Below are positions 6,598 through 13,542 of a stretch of 13,542 nt of DNA, in pieces (the first letter of the stretch is position 1; the number at the start of each line of letters is the position of its first letter). The stretch covers positions 1 through 13,542 of the forward strand of contig DSBO01000142.1 of assembly GCA_011046015.1 (NCBI GenBank). The letters are read 5' to 3'. The notes under the pieces were generated by a model. That model ran no database searches and was not told the DNA's origin. It worked only from the letters and a program-made list of their open reading frames with translations. The translations under genes and the position numbers were made by a program. The stretch is from Thioalkalivibrio sp. (GTDB lineage Bacteria; Pseudomonadota; Gammaproteobacteria; SpSt-1174).

Positions 6598-7914
6598 ATG
6601 GCGCAAACCACCAGACGTAATCCCGGACGCCCCGTCTATGTCGTCGATGGCACCCGCACGCCTTTCCTCAAGGCGCGGGGCAAGCCGGGGCCGTTCAAGG
6701 CAGTCGATCTGGCCGTGGCCGCGGGTCGACCGCTGTTGCTGCGCCAGCCCTTCGAGGCGGACCGCTTCGACGAGGTGATTCTTGGTTGCGTCGCCCCCGG
6801 GCCGGACGAGGCAAACATCGGGCGCATCGCGGCCCTGCGGCTGGGTTGCGGCGAGCGGGTGCCGGCCTGGACCGTGCAGCGCAACTGCGCCTCGGGCATG
6901 CAGGCGCTGGACGCGGCATTCCGGAACATCGCAGACGGACGTTCCGACCTGGTGCTGGCCGGTGGTGTGGAGTCCATGAGTCATTCGCCGGTACTGCTCA
7001 GCGACGGCATGGTGGCCTGGCTCGCCGAATGGCAGCGGGCGCGCAGTCCGCTCGCGCGGTTCCGACAGCTCACGCGTCTGCGCCCGCGTGACCTCGCCCC
7101 GGTCATCGGCCTGCTGCGGGGGCTGCGCGATCCGGTGGTAGGGATCTCCATGGGCCAGACCGCCGAGAACCTTGCTCACCGTTTTGGCCTCTCGCGTGAA
7201 CAGATGGACGCCTTTGCCATGCGCAGTCACCAGCGACTCGCTGCGGCCTATGAGGCAGGCCATCTCGCCGATGAGATCGCCATTGCCTACGCCCGCGATG
7301 GCACGCATTACGAACGTGACGACGGGCTGCGCGCGGATACCGACATGGCCCAGCTCGCCCGCTTACGCCCCGTATTCGACAAGCCCTTCGGCACGGTGAC
7401 CGCCGGCAACAGCGCGCAGGTCACCGATGGCTGTGCATGGCTGGTGCTGGCCAGCGAAAAGGCGGTCAAGGAACACGACCTGGCCGTACTCGGGCGCATC
7501 GTCGATGTCGAATGGGCCGGGCTCGATCCCGCGCAGATGGGCCTGGGCCCCGTGCACGCAACGGTACCCCTGCTCAAGCGCAAGCGCCTGTCGCTCGACA
7601 AGATCGATTACTGGGAGATCAACGAAGCCTTCGCCGCGCAGGTGCTCGCTTGCGTCGAGGCCCTGAAAGACGAGCGTTACTGCAAGGAGTCGCTGGGGCT
7701 GGGCAAGGCGGCCGGCGAGATCCCCATCGAGCATCTCAACGTCGATGGCGGCGGCATAAGTCTCGGGCACCCGGTCGGCGCATCGGGCGCACGCATCGTG
7801 CTGCATCTACTGCACGTCCTGCGGCGCGAGAATGCCAGACGTGGTATTGCAAGCCTGTGCATCGGAGGCGGCCAGGGCGGCGCCATGCTCGTCGAGAATA
7901 CGGCCACGGAGTGA
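6598..7914 (+). CDS. fadI: 3-ketoacyl-CoA thiolase (acetyl-CoA C-acyltransferase), FadI-like
   Basis: A thiolase that cleaves 3-ketoacyl-CoA with free CoA to acetyl-CoA and a shortened acyl-CoA, the last step of beta-oxidation. All catalytic motifs are present: nucleophile Cys97 in QRNCASGMQA (94-103), NEAF (342-345), His391 in GHPVGASGARI (390-400), and Cys421 in CIGGGQGGAM (421-430). The 438-residue length and a long loop at about 140-185 (PRDLAPV region) resemble E. coli FadI (about 436) and mitochondrial trifunctional beta subunits, more than FadA (about 387). E. coli FadI has HEAF and CAAGG where this has NEAF and CIGGG, so it is FadI-like rather than a close copy. It precedes fadJ by two bases, in the same order as E. 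coli fadIJ, and the products probably form an alpha/beta complex. Confidence 0.9.
   Translation: MAQTTRRNPGRPVYVVDGTRTPFLKARGKPGPFKAVDLAVAAGRPLLLRQPFEADRFDEVILGCVAPGPDEANIGRIAALRLGCGERVPAWTVQRNCASGMQALDAAFRNIADGRSDLVLAGGVESMSHSPVLLSDGMVAWLAEWQRARSPLARFRQLTRLRPRDLAPVIGLLRGLRDPVVGISMGQTAENLAHRFGLSREQMDAFAMRSHQRLAAAYEAGHLADEIAIAYARDGTHYERDDGLRADTDMAQLARLRPVFDKPFGTVTAGNSAQVTDGCAWLVLASEKAVKEHDLAVLGRIVDVEWAGLDPAQMGLGPVHATVPLLKRKRLSLDKIDYWEINEAFAAQVLACVEALKDERYCKESLGLGKAAGEIPIEHLNVDGGGISLGHPVGASGARIVLHLLHVLRRENARRGIASLCIGGGQGGAMLVENTATE
7908..7911 (+). promoter_or_regulatory. Ribosome-binding site fixing the fadJ start
   Basis: GGAG overlaps the last codons of fadI and lies five bases before the ATG at 7917. 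The fadJ frame stays open upstream to 7437 and beyond inside fadI, so this site and the start of homology decide the true N-terminus. The fadI stop (7912-7914) lies between site and start, which suggests translational coupling. Confidence 0.75.
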
Positions 7915-7916
7915 AC

Positions 7917-9956
7917 ATGAGTCTCAACCAGAACGATAACCCGTACCGGAACTGGCACTACGAGGAAGATCCAGACGGGATAGTTTGGCTGTCGATCGAG
8001 ACGGCCGATCAGCCGACCAATGTGCTCACCCACGACACGCTCGACGAACTCGAGGATCTCCTGCAGCGGCTCGCCGCCACGCCCCCGCGTGGACTGGTAA
8101 TCGGCTCCGCCCGAGACAACGGTTTCATCGCAGGAGCCGACGTCAAGGCCTTCACCCGCCTGCGTAGTGAAGACGAAGCGCTGGTCCTCATCCAGCGAGG
8201 GCAGGCGGTCATGGATGCCATCGAGGCCCTGCCCTGCCCAACCGTCGCGCTCATCAACGGGTACTGTCTGGGGGGCGGTCTGGAACTCGCGCTGGCCTGC
8301 GACTACCGCATCGCGCTCGATGACCCGAAGACGCGGCTCGGGTTGCCAGAGGTGAAACTCGGCATCCACCCGGGTTTCGGCGGCAGCGTGCGCTCGATAC
8401 AGCTGCTGGGTGTGCTGCGAGCCATGGACCTGATGCTCTCCGGGCGCAGCATCGATGCCAAGCAGGCCCGCCGCCTAGGGCTGCTGGATTACGTGGTGCC
8501 GGCGCGACAGATGCGGCGAGCGGCTCACGACACGGTGCTGGCACGCCCGGCCAAGGCCCGGCGAAAATGGATTCACGGGCTCATGGAGCGCAAGCCGCTG
8601 CGTCCGCTGATCGCACGGCTCCTGCGCCGCCAGGTCGCGGCCAAGGCGCCGCCCGCACATTACCCCGCGCCGCACGCGCTCATCGACATCTGGGAACACC
8701 ACGGCGCGGCCACGGCCCCCCTGTTTCGCGAGGAAGCGCGTTCGGTTGCCCGCCTCATCACGGGCGATACGGCACAGAACCTGATTCGGGTCTTTCAGCT
8801 CCAGACCCGTCTCAAGAGCCTGGGTGATCGAAAGGCCTTCCAGCCCCGCCACGTGCACGTGATCGGCGGCGGCGTGATGGGGGGTGACATCGCGACATGG
8901 TGTGCGCTTCAGGGCTTGCGCGTGACCGTGCAGGACCCACGGCCCGAGGCGCTGGCACAGACGTTGAAGCGTGCCCAGCAGCTCTATACCCGGCGCTTTC
9001 GGGCCTACCCCCTGCTCGGCGTGGCCGCGGGTGATCGCCTCATACCCGATCCCGATGGCCACGGCCTGAAGCACGCGGACGTCGTCATCGAGGCCATCTT
9101 CGAGGACCTGGATGCCAAGCAGGCCCTGTATCGCGAGATCGAACCGCGCCTGAAGCCCGAGGCCCTGCTCGCCACCAACACATCCAGCATCCCCCTGGAA
9201 CGCCTCGGCGAAGCCCTGGCCGATCGCTCGCGACTCGTGGGTCTGCATTTTTTCAACCCCGTCTCCAGGATGGCGCTGCTCGAGATCGTGCGCGGCACGG
9301 ACACCAGTGACTCGTCCATGGAACGGGCGATGGCCTTTGCCCGCCACATCGACAAGCTGCCGCTGCCGGTGAAGAGTTCGCCCGGATTTCTCGTCAACCG
9401 CATACTCATGCCCTACCTGCTCGAGGCAGTCGTACTCTACGAAGAGGGCGTGCCAAAGGAAATCATCGACCAGGCTGCACGTGACTTCGGTATGCCCATG
9501 GGGCCGATCGAGCTGGCCGATACCGTGGGCCTGGACGTCTGCCAGCACGTCGGCGACATCCTTGCCCGCGAACTGAACTACGAAGTCCCGGCTGCGCTGA
9601 CCACGATAGTGAAAAGGGGGCGCATCGGCATCAAGTCGGGATCAGGGTTCTACGATTACCGGAAGGGCAAACGGGTGAAGAGCAAGCCGCCCGTCTTCGA
9701 GGGGTCAATCCAGGAAGTACAGGATCGCCTGATTCTGCGCTACCTCAACGAGGCCGTCGCCTGTCTGCGCGAAGGTGTGGTGGAGGATGCCGATCTTGTC
9801 GATGCCGGCATGGTGTTCGGTACCGGCTTTGCGCCCTTCCGCGGTGGCCCCATGCGTTACCAACAGCAGTACGCGACCGCCCTTGGAAAGCGACTTCGCG
9901 AGTTCTCCGCAACTCACGGGGCGCGTTTTCAGCCCGACGCGGGCTGGGCCTCCTAG
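7917..9956 (+). CDS. fadJ: Enoyl-CoA hydratase / 3-hydroxyacyl-CoA dehydrogenase, FadJ-like alpha subunit
   Basis: A 679-residue bifunctional beta-oxidation enzyme that hydrates trans-2-enoyl-CoA and oxidises 3-hydroxyacyl-CoA with NAD+. Seen: an N-terminal crotonase domain (about 10-200) with FIAGAD (70-75) and both catalytic glutamates, E123 in GGGLEL and E145 in GLPEVKLG; a linker with the FadJ-like HYPA element (248-251); a Rossmann NAD-binding motif GGGVMG (317-322); and catalytic His444 in GLHFFNPVS paired with Glu456 in ALLEIV. A C-terminal dehydrogenase domain duplication follows, with GTGFAPFRGGP (635-645). The phrases CLGGGLELALAC and DDPKT match FadJ more than FadB. It is somewhat shorter than E. 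coli FadJ (about 714). The ATG at 7917 was chosen over earlier in-frame codons, which lie inside fadI. Co-transcribed with fadI. Confidence 0.93.
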   Translation: MSLNQNDNPYRNWHYEEDPDGIVWLSIETADQPTNVLTHDTLDELEDLLQRLAATPPRGLVIGSARDNGFIAGADVKAFTRLRSEDEALVLIQRGQAVMDAIEALPCPTVALINGYCLGGGLELALACDYRIALDDPKTRLGLPEVKLGIHPGFGGSVRSIQLLGVLRAMDLMLSGRSIDAKQARRLGLLDYVVPARQMRRAAHDTVLARPAKARRKWIHGLMERKPLRPLIARLLRRQVAAKAPPAHYPAPHALIDIWEHHGAATAPLFREEARSVARLITGDTAQNLIRVFQLQTRLKSLGDRKAFQPRHVHVIGGGVMGGDIATWCALQGLRVTVQDPRPEALAQTLKRAQQLYTRRFRAYPLLGVAAGDRLIPDPDGHGLKHADVVIEAIFEDLDAKQALYREIEPRLKPEALLATNTSSIPLERLGEALADRSRLVGLHFFNPVSRMALLEIVRGTDTSDSSMERAMAFARHIDKLPLPVKSSPGFLVNRILMPYLLEAVVLYEEGVPKEIIDQAARDFGMPMGPIELADTVGLDVCQHVGDILARELNYEVPAALTTIVKRGRIGIKSGSGFYDYRKGKRVKSKPPVFEGSIQEVQDRLILRYLNEAVACLREGVVEDADLVDAGMVFGTGFAPFRGGPMRYQQQYATALGKRLREFSATHGARFQPDAGWAS

Positions 9957-9973
9957 GAACGATCGCGAATCGG

Positions 9974-9997
9974 CACGGGGACTCGTCATCCCCTGTG
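9974..9997. terminator. Possible terminator hairpin between convergent fadJ and tatD
   Basis: CACGGGGA (9974-9981) can pair with TCCCC-T-GTG (9989-9997), giving eight base pairs with one bulged T around a seven-base loop. It sits in the 54-base gap between two convergent stop codons, the expected place for a shared terminator. There is no T-tract on either side, so any termination may need Rho. Confidence 0.35.
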
Positions 9998-10010
9998 TCG
10001 AATGTCCCGG

Positions 10011-10784
10011 CTACCCCGCCCGGAACAGCGTCCTGAAGTTCTGCGTGGTGGCCTGTTCGATCTCCTCCACCGGAACGCCCTTCACTTCGGCCACGCGCTC
10101 GGCAACGTGACGCACCCACGCGGGGTGGTTGCCCTTGCCACGGTGCGGAACGGGGGCGAGGTAGGGGGAATCGGTTTCCACCAGCAGGCGGTCGAGGGGG
10201 ACCTGGCGCACCACCTCACGCAGTTCCTCGGCGTTCTTGAAGGTGACGATACCCGAGAAGGAGATGTAGAAATCGAGGTCCATGGCCTGTCGCGCGGTTT
10301 CCCAGTCCTCGGAGAAACAGTGCATCACTCCGCCAACGGTCTCGGCGCCCTCTTCCCTCAGCAGCCGGATGGTGTCCTCGCGCGCGGCGCGGGTGTGGAT
10401 GATCAGCGGCTTGCCGGTCTTCTTCGCCGCGCGGATGTGAGTGCGAAAGCGCTCGCGCTGCCACTCGAGGTCGCCCTTCAGCCGAAAGTAGTCGAGGCCC
10501 GTCTCGCCGATGGCGATGACGTTCGGGTCGGCTGCGAGCAGGCAGAGCTCATCCACGTCCGGATCGTGCACATCCTGCGAGTCCGGGTGCACACCCACCG
10601 AGCACCAGACATCCTCGCGCCCGTCGGCAATGTCGCGCACATCGGCAAAATGTTCCGTGTCGATGCACACGCACAGAAAGCCGCCGATGCCGTTGTCGCG
10701 GGCGGTAGCCAGCACGTTGTCCATGGAGCCGCCGAAGGGTTCGAGGTCGATGCGGTCGAGATGGCAGTGGGAATCGATGAGCAT
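10011..10784 (-). CDS. ycfH: TatD-family metal-dependent hydrolase (YcfH-like)
   Basis: A 257-residue TIM-barrel metallohydrolase of the TatD family, whose members act as metal-dependent DNases; the cellular substrate of this branch is unsettled. Metal ligands are present in order: His6 and His8 in DSHCHLD (4-10), Glu94 in GETGLDYF (93-100), His130 in IIHTR, His155 in MHCFS, and Asp205 in ETDSPYLAPVPHRGK (203-217). Length and position next to pilZ and holB match the ycfH gene of E. coli and the TatD gene of the pseudomonad cluster. The start at 10784 is fixed by the conserved M-L-I-D-S-H opening, yet the bases before it (CAAACTTCATTATTCC, minus strand) contain no Shine-Dalgarno sequence. A strong terminator lies upstream after pilZ, so it needs read-through or a promoter within 10785-10842. 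Confidence 0.93.
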   Translation of the reverse strand: MLIDSHCHLDRIDLEPFGGSMDNVLATARDNGIGGFLCVCIDTEHFADVRDIADGREDVWCSVGVHPDSQDVHDPDVDELCLLAADPNVIAIGETGLDYFRLKGDLEWQRERFRTHIRAAKKTGKPLIIHTRAAREDTIRLLREEGAETVGGVMHCFSEDWETARQAMDLDFYISFSGIVTFKNAEELREVVRQVPLDRLLVETDSPYLAPVPHRGKGNHPAWVRHVAERVAEVKGVPVEEIEQATTQNFRTLFRAG

Positions 10785-10842
10785 GGAATAATGAAGTTTG
10801 CCAGGTCAGAGCGGGATTTTGCCACAGCGGGCGCGGCGGCGG

Positions 10843-10871
10843 AAAAAAACAGAAGGCGCCGATGGCGCCTT
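10843..10871 (-). terminator. Intrinsic terminator after pilZ
   Basis: On the minus strand an 8-base-pair stem AAGGCGCC/GGCGCCTT (10864-10871 with 10853-10860) and a three-base loop are followed by CTG and seven consecutive T (10849 down to 10843). It lies about 30 bases past the pilZ stop. This is a classic Rho-independent terminator that would end the mltG-tmk-holB-pilZ transcript. Confidence 0.88.
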
Positions 10872-10879
10872 CGCGTGTT

Positions 10880-10895
10880 CACCGCCCGGGCGGTG
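10880..10895. repeat. 16-base perfect palindrome beside the pilZ stop
   Basis: CACCGCCCGGGCGGTG is perfectly self-complementary. It lies between the pilZ stop codon (10902-10904) and the intrinsic terminator. As RNA it could form a short hairpin just ahead of the terminator stem, perhaps stabilising the 3' end. As DNA it could be a protein site. No known site recognised. Confidence 0.5.
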
Positions 10896-10901
10896 GTCGC
10901 G

Positions 10902-11243
10902 TCACATCGTATGCGTCGGACGGTCGGCCTTGAGGGCGCCGGCCAGCAGCCCCTCGATCTTGTTACGGGTCTGGCCGTTATCCTGGTCGGAAAACTGGAC
11001 GCCGATGCCGGGGGTTCGATTGCCCTGTGCGCCCTGGGGCGTCACCCAGACCACCTTGCCGGCGACCGGCAGCCGATCCTTGTCCTCCATGAGCGTGAGC
11101 AGCATGAAGACCTCGTCGCCGATCTTGTACGGTTTGGTGGTGGGGATGAACAGGCCACCGTTCTTCACGAATGGCATGTAGGCCGCGTACAGCGACCCCT
11201 TGTCCTTGATCGCCAGCGAAAGTATGCCTTGTCCGGCCGGCAT
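10902..11243 (-). CDS. pilZ: Type IV pilus assembly protein PilZ
   Basis: A 113-residue single-domain PilZ protein needed for type IV pilus assembly in Pseudomonas and Xanthomonas, where it works with the FimX/PilB machinery. Seen: GQGILSLAIKDK (4-15), YAAYMPFVKNGGLFIPT (19-35), IGDEVFMLL (41-49), PVAGKVVW (59-66), GIGVQF (79-84) and the typical C-terminal DRPTHTM. The c-di-GMP-binding RxxxR at the N-terminus is absent and the (D/N)xSxxG motif is degenerate (KNGGLF), so it should not bind c-di-GMP, like the founding PilZ. The ATG at 11243 has GAGGAG (11253-11258) nine bases upstream. The holB stop is 17 bases upstream, so the genes are probably one transcript. Its presence suggests the organism makes type IV pili. 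Confidence 0.95.
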   Translation of the reverse strand: MPAGQGILSLAIKDKGSLYAAYMPFVKNGGLFIPTTKPYKIGDEVFMLLTLMEDKDRLPVAGKVVWVTPQGAQGNRTPGIGVQFSDQDNGQTRNKIEGLLAGALKADRPTHTM

Positions 11244-11260
11244 GGAAGTAATCTCCTCGT

Positions 11261-12247
11261 TCAGGCGCTCTGCTTCCGGCCTGCATCGAGCGTGTTCGCC
11301 CAGGCCTGGAAGATGGTTTCGAGCAGCAGTTGCGTATTGAGGTTGGCCGAGGCCATGCGTCGATATTGTATGAGTTGCTCGCGCAGGTCAAATAGCCCCC
11401 GGGTACCCATGATGGGGGCCAGGCGCTGCAGGACCTGGGCCTTGTCCGGCTCGCTGTCGAGCACGCCGGCGGCGAGAAAGCGCAGCATCGCATCCACCCA
11501 TTCGATCTGCCAGGCGACCTGTCCGGCGATATCGCCTTTGTGCCACTGCTCCGCCACGGCGGGCAGCGATTCACGACCGCGCAGCACGTCCATGAGCTGC
11601 GCGAAATACTCGGCCTGCGTGTCCAGCGCCCCCTCGTGGGACAGCTCGACTGCAAGCAGGGGGGCGTGATGGGCGGCCTTGAGCAGGCGCGCCGGGTCGG
11701 CCGCGACCGACTGGCTCTCGAGCCAGGCCATGGCGACCGCGGGACTCGGCGGGCGCAGGTCGATGCGCTGGCAGCGGCTGCGGATGGTGGCGGGCAACAG
11801 GGAGGGTTGCGCGGTCACCAGCAGCAACAGGGTGCCGGCGGCGGGCTCTTCCAGGGTCTTGAGCAGGCTGTTGGCGGAGTTGACGTTCATGGCATCCGCC
11901 GGCTCGATGATCGCCACCTTGTAGCGTTCGTACTGGCGACTGAGGGCCATGAACTCGATCAACTCGCGGACCTGGTCGACCTTGATCTGTTTCCCCTTTT
12001 CCTCGGGCGCGAGCAGCTGGTAATCCGGATGGGTCCCGGCCAGGAACAGTCGGCAGCCGTGGCATTGGCCGCAGGCCGAGCCGTTGGGGGCCGGCGACTC
12101 GCACAGCAGGGCCTGGGCAAAGGCGCGCGCGAGCGCCCCCTTGCCCAGGCCGGCCGGTCCGGACACCAGCAACCCGTGGGGCAACCGATCCTGTTGCTGA
12201 CGCTCGTTCAGGCGCTGCCACTGATCCTGGAGCCAGGGATAGATCAT
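11261..12247 (-). CDS. holB: DNA polymerase III subunit delta'
   Basis: The delta' subunit of the clamp-loader complex, which with delta and tau/gamma loads the beta sliding clamp; cytoplasmic. At 328 residues it fits the family (E. coli about 334). Seen: a P-loop-like GPAGLGKG (30-37), with Gly where an active Walker A has Ser/Thr after the Lys, as expected of this non-hydrolysing subunit; a zinc cysteine set C49, C59, C62, C65; the degenerate Walker B region IIEPADAMN (113-121); LLKTLEEP (128-135); and the SRC motif (157-159) that supplies an arginine finger to the neighbouring subunit. Its ATG overlaps the tmk stop in ATGA (12247-12244), which implies translational coupling. Confidence 0.95.
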   Translation of the reverse strand: MIYPWLQDQWQRLNERQQQDRLPHGLLVSGPAGLGKGALARAFAQALLCESPAPNGSACGQCHGCRLFLAGTHPDYQLLAPEEKGKQIKVDQVRELIEFMALSRQYERYKVAIIEPADAMNVNSANSLLKTLEEPAAGTLLLLVTAQPSLLPATIRSRCQRIDLRPPSPAVAMAWLESQSVAADPARLLKAAHHAPLLAVELSHEGALDTQAEYFAQLMDVLRGRESLPAVAEQWHKGDIAGQVAWQIEWVDAMLRFLAAGVLDSEPDKAQVLQRLAPIMGTRGLFDLREQLIQYRRMASANLNTQLLLETIFQAWANTLDAGRKQSA

Positions 12248-12885
12248 CCGTCGGTGCCCTCACCGGCGGCGGCACACAGTATCTCGGCGAGCTGCGCCTG
12301 CACCGACTCCAGCGGCTGCGTGGCATCGACGATGCGGTAGCGCTCCGGGTGGGCACGCGCCAGCGCGTGGTAGGCCTCGCGCACGCGCTCGAAAAAGGCG
12401 ACGGCCTCCTGTTCGAAGCGGTCGGCATCACCCCGGCTCCTGGCGCGCGCCATGCCGGTGGCCACATCCGCGTCCAGCAACAGGGTGAGATCCGGACGGA
12501 AGTCACCCTGGACGAAGGCCTCCAGCGTGGCGATACGTTCCTGCGGGATGCCGCGCCCGCCGCCCTGGTAGGCGTAGGTCGCGTCGGTAAAACGATCGCA
12601 GACGACCCACTGGCCGGCCGCCATGGCCGGGAGGATCCGCCGGTGCAGGTGTTCGGCGCGCGCCGCGAACATCAGCAGCAGTTCGGTATCCGGGTGCATG
12701 CCGGGCAGGTCCGGCGAGAGCAGCACCGCGCGTATCGCCTCGCTAACCTCCGGGCCGCCGGGCTCGCGGGTGACCAGCACCGGCAGGCCCATGGCCTCCA
12801 GCGTCTTCCGGATGAACGCGATGTTGGTGGACTTACCCACCCCCTCGATGCCCTCGACGGTAATGAACCGGCCGCGCGCCGTCAT
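12244..12885 (-). CDS. tmk: Thymidylate kinase (dTMP kinase)
   Basis: Phosphorylates dTMP to dTDP with ATP, an essential step of dTTP synthesis. At 213 residues it matches E. coli Tmk. Seen: the P-loop GIEGVGKST (12-20), TREPGG (39-44), the DRFTDATYAYQG motif (97-108) that binds nucleotide and Mg2+, and a basic LID segment RARSRGDADRFEQE (147-160) as in the E. coli-type enzymes, which carry the catalytic arginine in the LID. The ATG at 12885 overlaps the mltG stop by one base (TGATG), so translation is coupled on both sides of tmk. A conserved gammaproteobacterial housekeeping cluster. Confidence 0.96.
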   Translation of the reverse strand: MTARGRFITVEGIEGVGKSTNIAFIRKTLEAMGLPVLVTREPGGPEVSEAIRAVLLSPDLPGMHPDTELLLMFAARAEHLHRRILPAMAAGQWVVCDRFTDATYAYQGGGRGIPQERIATLEAFVQGDFRPDLTLLLDADVATGMARARSRGDADRFEQEAVAFFERVREAYHALARAHPERYRIVDATQPLESVQAQLAEILCAAAGEGTDG

Positions 12886-13542
12886 CAGTTGCCCCCCTGG
12901 TAGCGGTCGGCCTTGCCGCCAAGCAGGTAGCGGATCACGGCCTCGCGATGTTCCTCGTAGGTCGCCGAGAAGTGGTGGCTGCCATCACCCCGGGAGACAA
13001 AGTAAAGCGCATCGGTCTTTGCTGGGTGCATGACCGCATGAATCGACTCGCCGCTCGGCAGCGCGATGGGGGTGGGCGGCAGCCCGCCGCGCGTGTAGGT
13101 GTTGTACGGCGTGTCCCTGCGCAGGTCGGACTTGCGGATATTGCCGTCGAAGGACTCACCCATCCCGTAGATTACCGTGGGGTCCGTCTGCAGCCGCATG
13201 CCCTTGCGCAGGCGCGAGACAAACACGGCGGCGATCATTGGACGCTCGCTGGCCACCGCCGATTCCTTTTCTACGATCGAGGCCAGGATCAGCGCCTCGT
13301 AGGGCGTCTCGAGCGGCAGGCCCTCCTCCCGCTCCGCCCACTCGGCCGCGAGTCGCTCGCGCATGATGGCATTGGCGCGCCGCAGGAATTCGACGTCGGT
13401 GGTGCCCTTTGGGAAGTGATAGGTGTCGGGATAAAACCAGCCCTCGGGGTGCATCCCGGGCTGGCCCAGCTCCGACATCAACGTGTCGGGGTCGCCGATG
13501 GCGTCGGTATGCACGACATGCGGATGCGCCGCCAGGGCATCG
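12885..13542 (-). CDS. mltG: Endolytic murein transglycosylase MltG, 5' end outside the window
   Basis: The C-terminal portion (218 complete codons plus part of one) of the YceG/MltG family, a membrane-anchored lytic transglycosylase that cleaves nascent glycan strands and is thought to end their growth. The frame is open to the right edge with no stop and reads D-A-L-A-A-H-P-H-V-V ahead of an internal GTG at 13514, so that GTG is not the start. Seen: PEGWFYPDTY, the catalytic-glutamate motif ASIVEKES (Glu codon at about 13271-13269), SERPMIAAVFVSRL, LQTDPTVIYG, PYNTY and LPPTPIALPSGESI, then HFSATYEEH. The N-terminal membrane helix and LysM-like part should lie beyond 13542. First of the cluster visible here; pabC often precedes it. 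Confidence 0.94.
   Translation of the reverse strand, partial: DALAAHPHVVHTDAIGDPDTLMSELGQPGMHPEGWFYPDTYHFPKGTTDVEFLRRANAIMRERLAAEWAEREEGLPLETPYEALILASIVEKESAVASERPMIAAVFVSRLRKGMRLQTDPTVIYGMGESFDGNIRKSDLRRDTPYNTYTRGGLPPTPIALPSGESIHAVMHPAKTDALYFVSRGDGSHHFSATYEEHREAVIRYLLGGKADRYQGGN

Noticed and set aside
7437..7916. A 160-residue N-terminal extension of fadJ
   Set aside because: The frame is open there only by chance inside fadI. The extension is Arg/Ala-rich and unlike any FadJ N-terminus. The ATG at 7917 has a proper ribosome-binding site and begins the homologous region.
8475..9548. Minus-strand open frame (357 codons) inside fadJ
   Set aside because: It is antisense to conserved hydratase and dehydrogenase domains and has no family features of its own.
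10002..11669. Plus-strand open frame (555 codons) across tatD, pilZ and part of holB
   Set aside because: It runs antisense to three well-identified genes and through a terminator. It has no domain signature and no credible ribosome-binding site.
13512..13514. GTG as the start of mltG
   Set aside because: The frame continues upstream to the window edge, and MltG needs an N-terminal membrane helix and further sequence. The GTG is an internal valine codon.

Overview
The window is G+C-rich, densely coded chromosomal DNA, most likely from a gammaproteobacterium. The reasons are the long, E. coli-type FadE (808 residues), the thiolase-first fadI-fadJ order, and the gene order mltG-tmk-holB-pilZ-tatD, which is typical of Pseudomonas, Xanthomonas and related purple-sulfur or halophilic lineages. 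I see no mobile element, CRISPR array, tRNA, rRNA or defence locus.

Left part (1-2915): the first codons of a minus-strand gene run off the left edge. Next comes a minus-strand KamA-family radical SAM aminomutase with its own intrinsic terminator. It is divergent from a plus-strand class V aminotransferase-fold PLP enzyme. The 225-base region between them holds a palindrome, a strong hairpin and a cluster of TTGGC half-sites. The aminomutase keeps the cofactor and carboxylate-binding residues but has replaced both aspartates that hold the lysine side chain in lysine 2,3-aminomutase, so its substrate is probably not lysine.

Middle part (2916-9956): this is a plus-strand fatty-acid beta-oxidation block. 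A permuted NlpC/P60-type (YiiX/YebB-like) cysteine hydrolase lies 17 bases upstream of fadE, the membrane-anchored acyl-CoA dehydrogenase. After a 218-base gap come fadI (3-ketoacyl-CoA thiolase) and fadJ (enoyl-CoA hydratase / 3-hydroxyacyl-CoA dehydrogenase), with fadJ starting three bases after fadI. Together FadE, FadJ and FadI cover the oxidation, hydration, second oxidation and thiolysis steps of the cycle. An acyl-CoA ligase and electron-transfer flavoprotein would have to lie elsewhere.

Right part (9957-13542): a minus-strand housekeeping operon converges on fadJ. In transcription order it holds mltG (cut by the right edge), tmk, holB and pilZ, with overlapping or closely spaced ends. 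A textbook intrinsic terminator follows pilZ, and then a TatD-family metal-dependent hydrolase with no recognisable ribosome-binding site.

Most of the window is ordinary core genome. The points most worth following are the altered substrate pocket of the aminomutase, the pairing of a lipid-hydrolase-like fold with fadE, and the structured divergent intergenic region.
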